A stretch of DNA of 64,000 nt, taken from Candidatus Goldiibacteriota bacterium. GTDB lineage: Bacteria > Oederibacteriota > PGYV01 > DYJU01. The position numbers were made by a program, and so were the translations under genes. Below, in pieces: positions 50,957 to 60,759 of this stretch. A model generated the notes under the pieces. The model was not told the DNA's origin. It made no database searches and saw only the letters and a program-made list of their open reading frames with translations. How positions within the stretch are numbered: position 1 is the stretch's first letter; each line of letters starts with the position of its first letter. The stretch spans positions 41,807-105,806 of the forward strand of contig CALHNI010000001.1 of assembly GCA_938034975.1 (NCBI GenBank), in the 5' to 3' direction.

Positions 50957-51568
50957 TCACTTCCCTTCTTTTTTAATTATTACTCTTTCTTCATCAGGTA
51001 AATCAACATATTTATATTTAATGTTTATATTTTTAAGCCTGTCTTTTACCAGGCTATAATTTTCTAATTTTTCATTTGTTATTTGTTTACCTAAAAAAAT
51101 TTTTTTACCCTCATTGGTAAATATGATTATTTTATCCGGATTTTTAATATTTATTTCAGAAACATCTACTAAAAATTTTTTATTGATTTTTAGGATCTGT
51201 TTAATCAAACCGCTTTTTTGCTCATTTTCTTCTTTTGTTGAAACACCACTTATAATCGGCAAATTATAATTATCTATGTTGCTTTCAATAAGTTTTATTT
51301 CGCCGTTGCCATACAACGCATAAAAGTTTTTATTTTCTATAATTATAAATTTAGGAGTATTAAACTCAAAAAGCGAAATTTTTGGTATTTTAATATCAAT
51401 TGTATTTACAAAATATTTGATTATAAGATTTATACTGAATGTAAAAATTAAAAAAATTAATCCGGAAAAAATAATACTCTTGATAAAAAATGTTATATTA
51501 TTCACTATATTTGTTGTGCTATAATGTCTGGTTCGTTTTACAAAATACCCATGATGCCCGCGTTTCAT
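50957..51568 (-). CDS. FtsQ-like divisome protein (short, apparently without POTRA)
   Basis: Position between ddl and ftsA; one N-terminal TM; FYALYGNGEIKLIESNIDNYNLPIISG resembles the post-POTRA FtsQ region. Confidence 0.7.
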   Translation of the reverse strand: MKRGHHGYFVKRTRHYSTTNIVNNITFFIKSIIFSGLIFLIFTFSINLIIKYFVNTIDIKIPKISLFEFNTPKFIIIENKNFYALYGNGEIKLIESNIDNYNLPIISGVSTKEENEQKSGLIKQILKINKKFLVDVSEINIKNPDKIIIFTNEGKKIFLGKQITNEKLENYSLVKDRLKNINIKYKYVDLPDEERVIIKKEGK

Positions 51569-52480
51569 TTATTTTCTCCTTTTAATGGCATCTTTTATCA
51601 GTTTCATAAGCAAGCTAAAAAAATCAATTCCTGCTTTTTTTGCAGACTCCGGAAATAAACTAACAGAAGTCATACCTGGCAGGGTATTGACTTCTAACAC
51701 GAAAATTTCTTTCCCTCTTATGATCATATCAATACGCGCAAGTTCACTACAATCAAGTATTTTAAAAATTTTTTCTGCAATCTTACCTGCCTTTTCGTAA
51801 ATCTCCTTTTCTATTCTGGCAGGGATTATATGGGTGGATTTTCCCTGAGTGTATTTTGCATCATAGTCATAGAATTCATTTACAGGAACTATTTCAATTA
51901 TGGGAAGTGCCTTACCAAAAAACACCGGAACTGATATTTCTGTTCCTTTTATATATTCTTCAACTAGTACTTTTTCACTTAACTTTTTCACTTTTGAAAA
52001 TTTATCATTTGCATCTTTTTTATTTTTTACAATATAAACACCAACAGCAGAACCTTCTGCTTCTGGCTTAAAAACAACAGGATATTTTATTTTATCCAAA
52101 TCCCTTTTATCTGTTATAACCTGCCATTTTGGGGTTTTTATTTTATAAAATGAAAGTATTTCCTTTGTTCTTATTTTATTCATCGCAATTGCAGAAGTTA
52201 AATGCCCTGAACCAGTATAAGGTCTTCCTATGAAATCCAATATTCCCTGTATAACACCATCTTCTCCATAAGTTCCATGTAAAGCATTTATATAAAGGTC
52301 ATATTTTTCTTTTAACCAATTCAGATTTCTATTATTTATAATAATTCTTTTGACATTCAGTTTATGTTTTTTTAGTTCTTCGTATATTGCCTGTCCTGTT
52401 TTTAAAGAAACGTCTCTTTCAGAAGATATTCCTCCCATTAAAATTCCTATTTTTAACATTTTAATATTTATTTTTTTCAT
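51569..52480 (-). CDS. ddl: D-alanine--D-alanine ligase
   Basis: IGILMGGISSERDVSLKTG, LHGTYGEDGVIQGILDFIGRPYTGSGHLTSAIAMNK, FVLEVNTLPGMTSVSLFPESAKKAG. Confidence 0.97.
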   Translation of the reverse strand: MKKINIKMLKIGILMGGISSERDVSLKTGQAIYEELKKHKLNVKRIIINNRNLNWLKEKYDLYINALHGTYGEDGVIQGILDFIGRPYTGSGHLTSAIAMNKIRTKEILSFYKIKTPKWQVITDKRDLDKIKYPVVFKPEAEGSAVGVYIVKNKKDANDKFSKVKKLSEKVLVEEYIKGTEISVPVFFGKALPIIEIVPVNEFYDYDAKYTQGKSTHIIPARIEKEIYEKAGKIAEKIFKILDCSELARIDMIIRGKEIFVLEVNTLPGMTSVSLFPESAKKAGIDFFSLLMKLIKDAIKRRK

Positions 52481-53376
52481 ATTATTTTCCTTACTTCTTC
52501 TTTTAATTTAATTTTGAATTTTTCATAAACTTTACTTTTTATTAAATTTGATAATTTGATAACATCAGAAAATTTTGCTCCACCTTTATTTATTATAAAA
52601 TTAGCATGCTTTTGTGATATTTCTGCCTTCCCTGTTTTAAAACCTTTAAGCCCTGCTTTTTCTATTAACTTGCCTGCTGAATATTCTTTTGAATTTTTAA
52701 AAAAACTTCCTGCACTAGGATATTCATACGGATGCTTTTTTTGTCTTAATTGTAAAATTTTATTTATTTGTTTTTTTATTATACATCTTTTTTCTTTTTT
52801 ATAATAAATATCGGTTCCAATTATTATATATCTATTATTCTGAAAAACACTTTCTCTGTAACCGAAAATTTTGCCATTGTTTGGTATTATTTTATATTTA
52901 AGTCCTGGAGTAATTGTATAAATATTTTTAATATGATTACCTATATTTTCTCCAAATGCTCCTGCATTCATAAAAATAGCGCCACCTAGTGTTCCCGGAA
53001 TCCCCGCCATAAATTCCATTCCACCTATATTATTTTTAATAAAAAAATCTGTTAACTCAGAAATTTTTGTTGCCCCACCGGCATATAAAACACGTTCATC
53101 TTTTATAAAAATTTCTTTAAAAATTCCATCAAGAACAATTATAACTTTTCTTATTTTTTTGTCACTTATAAGAACATTAGTCATGTTTCCGAGCACAAGC
53201 CATTTTTTATTATACTTTTTAATAATTTTTAATACGTTTAATAATTCACTTATACTCTTAACTTTTACAAACAGTTCAACTTTGCCGCCTATTTTAAAAG
53301 ATGTCAATTTTTTTATATTAAAATTTTCTTTAAAAAATATTTTAAGTTTTTTCATTTCTCGTGTTATTTTTTTCAT
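52477..53376 (-). CDS. murB: UDP-N-acetylmuramate dehydrogenase
   Basis: LTSFKIGG, VLGNMTNVLISDK, GMEFMAGIPGTLGGAIFMNAGAFGENIG, YRESVFQ, YPSAGSFFKN, KHANFIINKGGA. Confidence 0.96.
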   Translation of the reverse strand: MKKITREMKKLKIFFKENFNIKKLTSFKIGGKVELFVKVKSISELLNVLKIIKKYNKKWLVLGNMTNVLISDKKIRKVIIVLDGIFKEIFIKDERVLYAGGATKISELTDFFIKNNIGGMEFMAGIPGTLGGAIFMNAGAFGENIGNHIKNIYTITPGLKYKIIPNNGKIFGYRESVFQNNRYIIIGTDIYYKKEKRCIIKKQINKILQLRQKKHPYEYPSAGSFFKNSKEYSAGKLIEKAGLKGFKTGKAEISQKHANFIINKGGAKFSDVIKLSNLIKSKVYEKFKIKLKEEVRKII

Positions 53377-54749
53377 TTCAATTCATCCTCAAAAAATTTT
53401 AATATCTCAATAATATTTCCTGCTCCCAAAACAAATATGATATCCTTTTTTTTTGCTAATGATTTTACTCTAACAGTTATATCGCTCCATTTTTTTTCAT
53501 AAAACACATTTTTAAAACCAGAATTTAAGATTGAGTCATAAATAATTTTGGATGTAATACCAGGTATTGGTGTTTCTCTTGCTGGATATATTTCATCTAA
53601 AATAACATAATCTGCTATCATAAGTTTTTCTGCAAATTCTTGATATAAAAGTTGAGTCCTTGAAAAGAGATGCGGTTGAAAAATAACAATAATTTTCCCA
53701 TCTTTTTTTACTATATCACGTCCTGTCAAAAGAACTTTTTCTATTTCAGAAGGATGATGGGCATAATCATCAATTACCGTAAATCCATTGATATTATGGA
53801 TATTAAACCTTCTTTTTACATTTTTAAAAGTTTTTAATGCCTGTTTTATGATCTTTGTTTTAATTTTTAAGTCATAGGAAATTGCTATGGATACTAAAGC
53901 ATTTAAAATATTATGCCTTCCAGGTATATGCAATTCAAAATTTCCCAACTTTTTTTTGTTATAGATCACATCAAAATTTTGAATGAATTTTCTTGTTTTT
54001 ATGTTGGTTGCATAAATATCATTTTCTTTATCAAAACCAAAAAGAATTTTTCTCACAAAGATATCTTTTAATATATTCCTTATATTTGTGTCATCACCGT
54101 TTAAATATACTACCCCATAAAATGGTATTTTATTTGCAAAATCTTTAAATGCTTCTTTTAAAGAATCCATATTTTTATAATAATCAAGATGATCATTATC
54201 AATGTTTGTAATAGCTGCAATTACAGGATTTAAATATAAAAATGAACCATATGCCTCGCATGCTTCAACTATCACATATTTCCCTTTTCCTGCTTTCGCA
54301 TGGGCACTTTGGGTTTTAACTACACCACCTACTATATATGTTGGACTTAATTTTGCTTTTTCAAAAATGTGTGCAACCATGGAAGTTGTAGTTGTTTTTC
54401 CATGAGAGCCTGCAATAGCTATACCTGTTTTAAAACGTAAAATTTCATCAAGCATTACCGCCCTTGGTATAACCGGTATTTTTTTCTTTTTTGCAAAAAC
54501 AATTTCAGGATTGGTTTCAGGAACAGCATTTGAATAAACAACAATATCAGCATTACCCACGTTGTTCTTATTATGTCCGATAAAAATTTTGCCACCTAAT
54601 TTTTTTATTCTCTGTGTATTTTCAGATTCTTTTAAATCTGATCCACTCACTTTAAATCCCATATTTATAAATATTTCAGCAATACCATTCATTCCTGCAC
54701 CACCAATTCCAACAAAATGTATTCTTTTGATGTTATTTAACATTATCAA
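53373..54749 (-). CDS. murC: UDP-N-acetylmuramate--L-alanine ligase
   Basis: IHFVGIGGAGMNGIAEIFINMGFKVSGSDL, AIAGSHGKTTTTSMVAHI, VIDDYAHHPSEIEKVL, QPHLFSRTQ. Confidence 0.97.
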   Translation of the reverse strand: MIMLNNIKRIHFVGIGGAGMNGIAEIFINMGFKVSGSDLKESENTQRIKKLGGKIFIGHNKNNVGNADIVVYSNAVPETNPEIVFAKKKKIPVIPRAVMLDEILRFKTGIAIAGSHGKTTTTSMVAHIFEKAKLSPTYIVGGVVKTQSAHAKAGKGKYVIVEACEAYGSFLYLNPVIAAITNIDNDHLDYYKNMDSLKEAFKDFANKIPFYGVVYLNGDDTNIRNILKDIFVRKILFGFDKENDIYATNIKTRKFIQNFDVIYNKKKLGNFELHIPGRHNILNALVSIAISYDLKIKTKIIKQALKTFKNVKRRFNIHNINGFTVIDDYAHHPSEIEKVLLTGRDIVKKDGKIIVIFQPHLFSRTQLLYQEFAEKLMIADYVILDEIYPARETPIPGITSKIIYDSILNSGFKNVFYEKKWSDITVRVKSLAKKKDIIFVLGAGNIIEILKFFEDELK

Positions 54750-55827
54750 CCGCCTTTGAAATAATATTCATTATTTTTTCAGCACTTTTTTCTGTCTTTA
54801 TTTTATCCATACTTTTCTTTATTCTTAAATTTATTTTCCTGTTTAATATCAATTTCAAACTTTTTAATAAAGTATCTTTTGTCAATTCCTTATCTTTTAT
54901 AACAATTGCCATGTTATTTTTTTTCAAAACCTCTGCATTTTTTTCCTGATGATTGCCTGTTGCATACGGATAAGGAATTAAAATAGCAGGAAATTTTAAG
55001 GCAATAATCTCCGATAATGTGCTTGCACCTGCTCTTAAAATACCGGCATCAGATGCCGCATAAGCCAAGGATACTTTTTCTATAAATTTAAAAATTTTTA
55101 TGTTTTTAAAACTTTTTGTTTTATTTTTAATAAAATTATAATCTTTTTCTCCTGTCATCCATAATATCTGTAAATTTTTAATATTCTCAGTTATATCTCT
55201 TAATGAGTTTAATATAACCATATTTATATTATGAGCAGCCCGGCTACCAGGCATTATTAATATAGTTTTCATACCTTTTTTAATTTTTAATTCTTTTATT
55301 GCTGTATTTTTGTTTACTTTAAAAATATCCGCTCTTACAGGATTGCCTGTTACAAAAACTTTATTTTCAGGAAAATATTTTGCTGTTTCTTTGAAACCAA
55401 CAGTAACAGCAGATACAAATTTTCCTAATATCCTGTTTGTAATGCCTGGAAAAATATTTGGTTCGTGAATGAATACTTTTTTTCTTAATAAGATACCGGA
55501 AAAAACAACCGGAAATGAAACAAAACCACCTGTTCCTATAATACAATCAGGTCTTATTTTATTAATTATTTTTATTGAATCAACAACTGCTTTTAAAATA
55601 ATAAAAAAATTTATTATATTTGTAAAAGAAATTTTTCTTAAAAAAGGCCTTGCTTTTACAGCAATAAATTCATATTCATATTTACAAATTATATTATTTT
55701 CCATCCCAATATCACTTCCTACAAAAATAATTTTTACATCCTGTCTTTTATCTTTAAATGCCTGTGCTATTGCAATTGCAGGAAATATATGTCCACCTGT
55801 TCCACCGCAGGCAAAAATTATTTTCAT
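54733..55827 (-). CDS. murG: UDP-GlcNAc:lipid II precursor N-acetylglucosaminyltransferase MurG
   Basis: IIFACGGTGGHIFPAIAIAQAF, IIGTGGFVSFPVVFSGILLRKKVFIHEPNIFPGITNRIL, LRAGASTLSEIIALKFPAILIPYPYATGNHQEKNAEVL. Confidence 0.97.
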   Translation of the reverse strand: MKIIFACGGTGGHIFPAIAIAQAFKDKRQDVKIIFVGSDIGMENNIICKYEYEFIAVKARPFLRKISFTNIINFFIILKAVVDSIKIINKIRPDCIIGTGGFVSFPVVFSGILLRKKVFIHEPNIFPGITNRILGKFVSAVTVGFKETAKYFPENKVFVTGNPVRADIFKVNKNTAIKELKIKKGMKTILIMPGSRAAHNINMVILNSLRDITENIKNLQILWMTGEKDYNFIKNKTKSFKNIKIFKFIEKVSLAYAASDAGILRAGASTLSEIIALKFPAILIPYPYATGNHQEKNAEVLKKNNMAIVIKDKELTKDTLLKSLKLILNRKINLRIKKSMDKIKTEKSAEKIMNIISKAVDNVK

Positions 55828-56930
55828 ACTTTTTCCCCATATATTTTTCCTGATAATGAGAGCAAAACACTAGCCGCTATAATTGACACAACAAGCGAAG
55901 AGCCACCGGAACTGATAAATGGTAAAGTAGTTCCTTTAGATGGCAATAATCCAATAGCAACTCCTATATTAATAACCGCTTGTGTAATCAACATAATTGT
56001 AAGTCCTGCTGCCAAAAATTTCTGATATTTTTCATTTGAATTAATGGCAATTAAGAATCCACGCCATAAAATTATAAAAAACATAAATAAAACAAAAAGG
56101 CATCCCAAAAAGCCAACTTCCTCACCTATAATTGAAAAAATATAATCAGTATGTGGAGTTGGTAAAAAAAGGAATTTCTGCTGACTTTGTATTAATCCGA
56201 TACCCCAAATACCTCCCGAACCAATTCCTATTAATGATTGAATCGTCTGATACCCTGCTCCATAAGGATCCTGCCAAGGATTTAAAAATGCGAGTAGCCT
56301 TCTTACGCGATATGGTTCACTTTTTATGAAAATAAAAACAACCATAACAATTACCGGCAGCGAAATCAAAAGATATTTTATAAGATTACCTGTTATTATC
56401 ATCATGAAAATCAACAATAATATTATTATGACTGCACCGCCCATATCAGGCTGAAAAATCAAACTTACAAATATAACGCCTGCCACTAAAAAAGATTTTA
56501 ATATTTTTACTTTTTCCTGCACATCATCCCTTGAATATAAATCAGCAAGGTATAAAACAAAAAATAATTTTATGAATTCTAATGGTTGAAACGCCGGCAA
56601 AAAAGGTAAAGAAAGCCATCTTTTTGCCCCACCTATTTTTTTGGAAAAACCAGGAATATGAACCATAAAAAGTAAAATTATGAACAAATAAAAAAGAAAC
56701 GCAATAATTTTTTTCATTTTATTTAAAGGCAGATAAAAAAATAAAATTGCCAAAATAAGCCCAATGGTCAGCCACAAAATCTGTTTTTTTAAAAAATATG
56801 CACTGTCATGATATAGTTCATTTGCAATAACAGAACTACTACTATAGATCATCAGCAATCCTGTAAAAGTCAAAACAATAAAAACAAACAATAAAATGCC
56901 ATCTATTTTTTCAACTTTTTTATTTTCCAT
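55824..56930 (-). CDS. ftsW: SEDS-family glycosyltransferase FtsW
   Basis: FTGLLMIYSSSSVIA, GAKRWLSLPFLPAFQPLEFIKLF, FQPDMGGAVIIILL, LPTPHTDYIFSIIGEEVGFLGCL, LPFISSGGSSLV. Confidence 0.96.
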   Translation of the reverse strand: MENKKVEKIDGILLFVFIVLTFTGLLMIYSSSSVIANELYHDSAYFLKKQILWLTIGLILAILFFYLPLNKMKKIIAFLFYLFIILLFMVHIPGFSKKIGGAKRWLSLPFLPAFQPLEFIKLFFVLYLADLYSRDDVQEKVKILKSFLVAGVIFVSLIFQPDMGGAVIIILLLIFMMIITGNLIKYLLISLPVIVMVVFIFIKSEPYRVRRLLAFLNPWQDPYGAGYQTIQSLIGIGSGGIWGIGLIQSQQKFLFLPTPHTDYIFSIIGEEVGFLGCLFVLFMFFIILWRGFLIAINSNEKYQKFLAAGLTIMLITQAVINIGVAIGLLPSKGTTLPFISSGGSSLVVSIIAASVLLSLSGKIYGEKV

Positions 56931-58284
56931 TTTTTTTCAACCTCATCACACTTTTTTTAAATTCTTCACCCCGGTGTTCATAATTTTTAAACATATCAAA
57001 ACTCGCGCAACCAGGAGATAAAAGCACAACATTTACATTTTCAAGTTCTGATGCTTTTTTTACTGCCTCATCCATTGTTTCAGTTTTTATAACCGGTATT
57101 TTATCTGAAAAAATTTTTTCTATTTTATCCTTGCTTTCTCCAATTGATATAATTATCTTTATATAAGACGGTAATACCTTATATAAACTATAAAAATCAG
57201 TGTTTTTTTCTCTGCCACCTAAAATTAAAACTGTATTTTCATTAAAAGTTTCAACTGCTTTTATAACCGCATCAATATTTGTCCCTTTTGAATCATCATA
57301 ATATTTTTTTCCATTAATTTCTGCGACAAATTCTATTCTGTGCGGCAATCCTTTAAAATTTTTCACAACCTCCTTTGTTATGCCAAAATCAAAATTTAAA
57401 ATATCAGAAACAATTATTGAAGATAAAATATTTTCGTAATTATGTTTACCTTTTAAAATAATTTCAGAAGAATGTAAAATTTTTTCTTTTATTCCGGATA
57501 TTTTTTTATAAAACACACCATCTTTAACAAAATAACCGCTATCTATTTCATTATAAGCAGAAAAAAGTATTTTTTTACTTCTTGCCATCCCAAGCATTAT
57601 CGGGGTAAATCTATCTTCATTATTAAGGATAATAAAATCTTCTTTACTTTGGTTTTTAAAAATATTTGCCTTTGCTTCTGCATAATCCTGCATTGATTTA
57701 TATCTGTCCAGATGGTCCTCGGTAATATTTAAAATAATTCCTATGAACGGTTTAAAATCAATTATTGTTTCTAATTGAAAACTGCTGATTTCAAGAACGA
57801 TAAAATCATATTCCACATTATCTGCTACTACATCGCAAAATGGAATACCAACATTGCCGGCAATTGCCACCTTTTTATTTTGTGCCTTTATAATTTCATA
57901 AATTAAATTTGTGGTTGTAGTTTTACCATTTGTTCCTGTAACAGCAATTATTCTTCCTTTTGCAAACTGATAAGCAAGTTCAACTTCACCTATTAAAATT
58001 TTATTATGTCTATTTATTATATCCTTCCATTTATCCTGCAAAGGAATCCCCGGGCTTATAATAATAATATCGGCTTCCAAAAGTGAAGATTCTTTATGCC
58101 CATTGTTTTCTAAAATAACACCTTTTTTTTCAAGTTCAAAAATTTTCTCATCCAATTTTGAATATGATTTTATATCACTCAATATAATTTTAGATGGTTT
58201 TTTATTTAAAAGTAATCTGGCAGCTGCTGTTCCACTTTTGCCTGCACCAAGTATTAATATTTTTTTATCTTTTATATCAAGCAT
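56920..58284 (-). CDS. murD: UDP-N-acetylmuramoylalanine--D-glutamate ligase
   Basis: ILILGAGKSGTAAARLL, IIAVTGTNGKTTTTNLI, YYDDSKGTNIDAVIKAVETF, VLLSPGCASFDMFKNYEHRGEEFK. Confidence 0.97.
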   Translation of the reverse strand: MLDIKDKKILILGAGKSGTAAARLLLNKKPSKIILSDIKSYSKLDEKIFELEKKGVILENNGHKESSLLEADIIIISPGIPLQDKWKDIINRHNKILIGEVELAYQFAKGRIIAVTGTNGKTTTTNLIYEIIKAQNKKVAIAGNVGIPFCDVVADNVEYDFIVLEISSFQLETIIDFKPFIGIILNITEDHLDRYKSMQDYAEAKANIFKNQSKEDFIILNNEDRFTPIMLGMARSKKILFSAYNEIDSGYFVKDGVFYKKISGIKEKILHSSEIILKGKHNYENILSSIIVSDILNFDFGITKEVVKNFKGLPHRIEFVAEINGKKYYDDSKGTNIDAVIKAVETFNENTVLILGGREKNTDFYSLYKVLPSYIKIIISIGESKDKIEKIFSDKIPVIKTETMDEAVKKASELENVNVVLLSPGCASFDMFKNYEHRGEEFKKSVMRLKKNGK

Positions 58285-58287
58285 TTT

Positions 58288-59376
58288 TTACCTCAATTTT
58301 AATGTGCTTAAAGTTAAAAGTAATATAATTATTGCTATTATCCAGAATCTTATTATTATCTTTGGTTCTGACACACCTTTAAGCTGGAAATGATGATGAA
58401 GTGGAGCCATTTTAAATATCCTTTTCTGCGTTATCTTATAGGATGTAACCTGTAAAACAACAGAAAATAATTCAACTATAAAAACAAGACCAACAATAAA
58501 AAGCAATAATTCCTGTTTTATAAGCACTGCAAGGGTGCCTATAATTCCACCCAACATCAATGACCCGACATCACCCATAAACATCTGGGCTGGATAAGCG
58601 TTATACCATAAAAACCCAAGTAATGCTCCCACGAAAGCTGCACAAATTATAGTTAATTCACTGCTTTTGGGTATATGCATAATTAAAAGATACTGGCTTG
58701 TCTTTAAATTTCCAATTACATAAGTTAACACAATAAATGTTGCAAAAACAAAAATTGAAAGCCCGGCAGCAAGTCCATCTAATCCATCTGTCAAATTCAC
58801 GGCATTTGACCATCCAGCGATAATTAAAACAGAGATTATAACAAATAGCCACATCGGTAAATAAAATGGATACTTTATAAATGGGACATTTATATAATTT
58901 ATATACTTAAAATATGGTTTATTAAATATAATAAACAGCAGAACCACTAAAAAAGCACCTGCAAGTTGCAAAAGAAGTTTTGATTTAACTGACAAACCTC
59001 TTACTCCTATCTTTAATTTTAAATAATCATCCAAAAATCCTACCGCAGCAAACCAGGTTGCTGAAATTAAAATTATATGTACATAATTATTATCCAGTTT
59101 ACACCATAGTATACATGCAACAACAACAGCCAGATAAATTAAAACCCCACCCATAGTAGGTATTTGTTTCTTTTCAATTATATGTTTTTTAGGACCATCT
59201 TCCCTTATCTTTTGTATTATATTTTTATTTTTTAATAATTTTATAAAATAATTGCCTAAAATAAGCACAATTAAAAATGCTGTTATCGCTGCAAAAACAG
59301 ATCTGACAGTAATATACCTGAATACATTAAAAAATGAAATATGCTCATTCAAACTGTAAAGAAAATTGTAAAGCAT
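58288..59376 (-). CDS. mraY: Phospho-N-acetylmuramoyl-pentapeptide-transferase
   Basis: KKQIPTMGGVLIYLAV, WFAAVGFLDDYLKL, NAVNLTDGLDGLAAGLSIF, AQMFMGDVGSLMLGGIIGTLAVL, KMAPLHHHFQLKG. Confidence 0.97.
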   Translation of the reverse strand: MLYNFLYSLNEHISFFNVFRYITVRSVFAAITAFLIVLILGNYFIKLLKNKNIIQKIREDGPKKHIIEKKQIPTMGGVLIYLAVVVACILWCKLDNNYVHIILISATWFAAVGFLDDYLKLKIGVRGLSVKSKLLLQLAGAFLVVLLFIIFNKPYFKYINYINVPFIKYPFYLPMWLFVIISVLIIAGWSNAVNLTDGLDGLAAGLSIFVFATFIVLTYVIGNLKTSQYLLIMHIPKSSELTIICAAFVGALLGFLWYNAYPAQMFMGDVGSLMLGGIIGTLAVLIKQELLLFIVGLVFIVELFSVVLQVTSYKITQKRIFKMAPLHHHFQLKGVSEPKIIIRFWIIAIIILLLTLSTLKLR

Positions 59377-59388
59377 TTTTTCTCCTTT

Positions 59389-60759
59389 TTATTTTAAATA
59401 CTTTTCAATTTCTTCTAATTTATTTTGTCGTGAACCTTTTAAAAATACACAATCACCTTTTTTGACTATATTTTTTATTTTATTACCTAATTGTTTTTTA
59501 TTTTTCATACAGATTATTAAATCTTTTTGTAAATTACCATTATTAAGTAAATATCCATTTTTTATATAATTGGTAAATTTACCATATAAAAAAAGTCCTT
59601 TTATATGTATTTCGGCAAGTAATTTCCCCAGTTCTGTATGCATTTCTTTTGTTTTTTCTCCAAGTTCTAACATATCAGCAACAACCATATACAAGTTTTT
59701 AATTTTCATTTCTTTTAAAGTTTCAATTGCTTTTTTAAAAGAATCAAGATTTGCATTATAAGCATCATTTATAATATAAATTCCATTTATAAATTTTTCT
59801 TCAAATCTTAAAAAATTTTTCATTTTAAAATTTTTTATTGCTCTTATTATATTGCTCTCTTTTATCTTAAAAAGCAAACCTATAAGAAAACCAATAATAA
59901 TGTTATATATATTATGTTCACCTTTTAACAATGTCTTTAATTTATAAACTTTATTTTTATAATAAATTTTAAAATTCATATAATTACCATGATAAAAACC
60001 TTTTTCAAACCTTATATCAGAATCCTTATTCTTACCAAAACTAAATATTTTTATATTTTTCAATTTTTTACTTAACAATTTAAAAAATTCATCATCTCTG
60101 TTTAAAATTGCACATCCACCTTTTTTAAGAGATAAAAAAACTTCTGATTTGGCAAGGGCAATATCTTTTTTGTTTTTAAAAAATCCTATATGTGCATTTC
60201 CTATATTCGTTATTATAGAAATATCTGTTTTTAATCCTTTCAACATTTCTTTTATTTCTCCTTTATGATTCATTCCGACTTCAAGAACGAGTATTTCATG
60301 TTCTTTTTTTAAATTAAAAATGGTCAAAGACAATCCAAGATAATTATTATAACTTTTTTCGCTTTTAAGAACTTTATACTTTGAAGAAAGTATTTTTGCT
60401 ATAATCTCTTTTGTCGTTGTTTTTCCATTGCTACCAGTTATTACTATTTTCTTTGTGTTTTTAAACTTTCCTAAATAATATTTAGCAAGTAAAAGCAAAG
60501 CCGCCTTCGTATTTTTAACTTTTAAATAATTTGTTTTCATTTTCGTTTTATTTATACTTTCACAAATAACAAGACAAGCACCCTTTTTAATTGCGTCATA
60601 AACAAACCTGTGCCCGTCATTTTTCTCGCCTTTTATAGCAAAGAACACATTGTTTCTTTTTAAACTTCTAGTATCTGTTGATATGCCACTTACATTTTTA
60701 TCTTTACCTTTAAACTTTTTGCCAAATAACCTATAAATTTCACTAATTTTAAGATTCAT
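59389..60759 (-). CDS. murF: UDP-N-acetylmuramoyl-tripeptide--D-alanyl-D-alanine ligase
   Basis: ISTDTRSLKRNNVFFAIKGEKNDGHRFV, VITGSNGKTTTKEII, YNNYLGLSLTIFNL, INDAYNANLDSFKKAI, FLKGSRQNKLEEI. Confidence 0.95.
   Translation of the reverse strand: MNLKISEIYRLFGKKFKGKDKNVSGISTDTRSLKRNNVFFAIKGEKNDGHRFVYDAIKKGACLVICESINKTKMKTNYLKVKNTKAALLLLAKYYLGKFKNTKKIVITGSNGKTTTKEIIAKILSSKYKVLKSEKSYNNYLGLSLTIFNLKKEHEILVLEVGMNHKGEIKEMLKGLKTDISIITNIGNAHIGFFKNKKDIALAKSEVFLSLKKGGCAILNRDDEFFKLLSKKLKNIKIFSFGKNKDSDIRFEKGFYHGNYMNFKIYYKNKVYKLKTLLKGEHNIYNIIIGFLIGLLFKIKESNIIRAIKNFKMKNFLRFEEKFINGIYIINDAYNANLDSFKKAIETLKEMKIKNLYMVVADMLELGEKTKEMHTELGKLLAEIHIKGLFLYGKFTNYIKNGYLLNNGNLQKDLIICMKNKKQLGNKIKNIVKKGDCVFLKGSRQNKLEEIEKYLK

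Noticed and set aside
55469-55873. 134-aa plus-strand ORF opposite murG
   Set aside because: Antisense to MurG; no independent start signal or domain.
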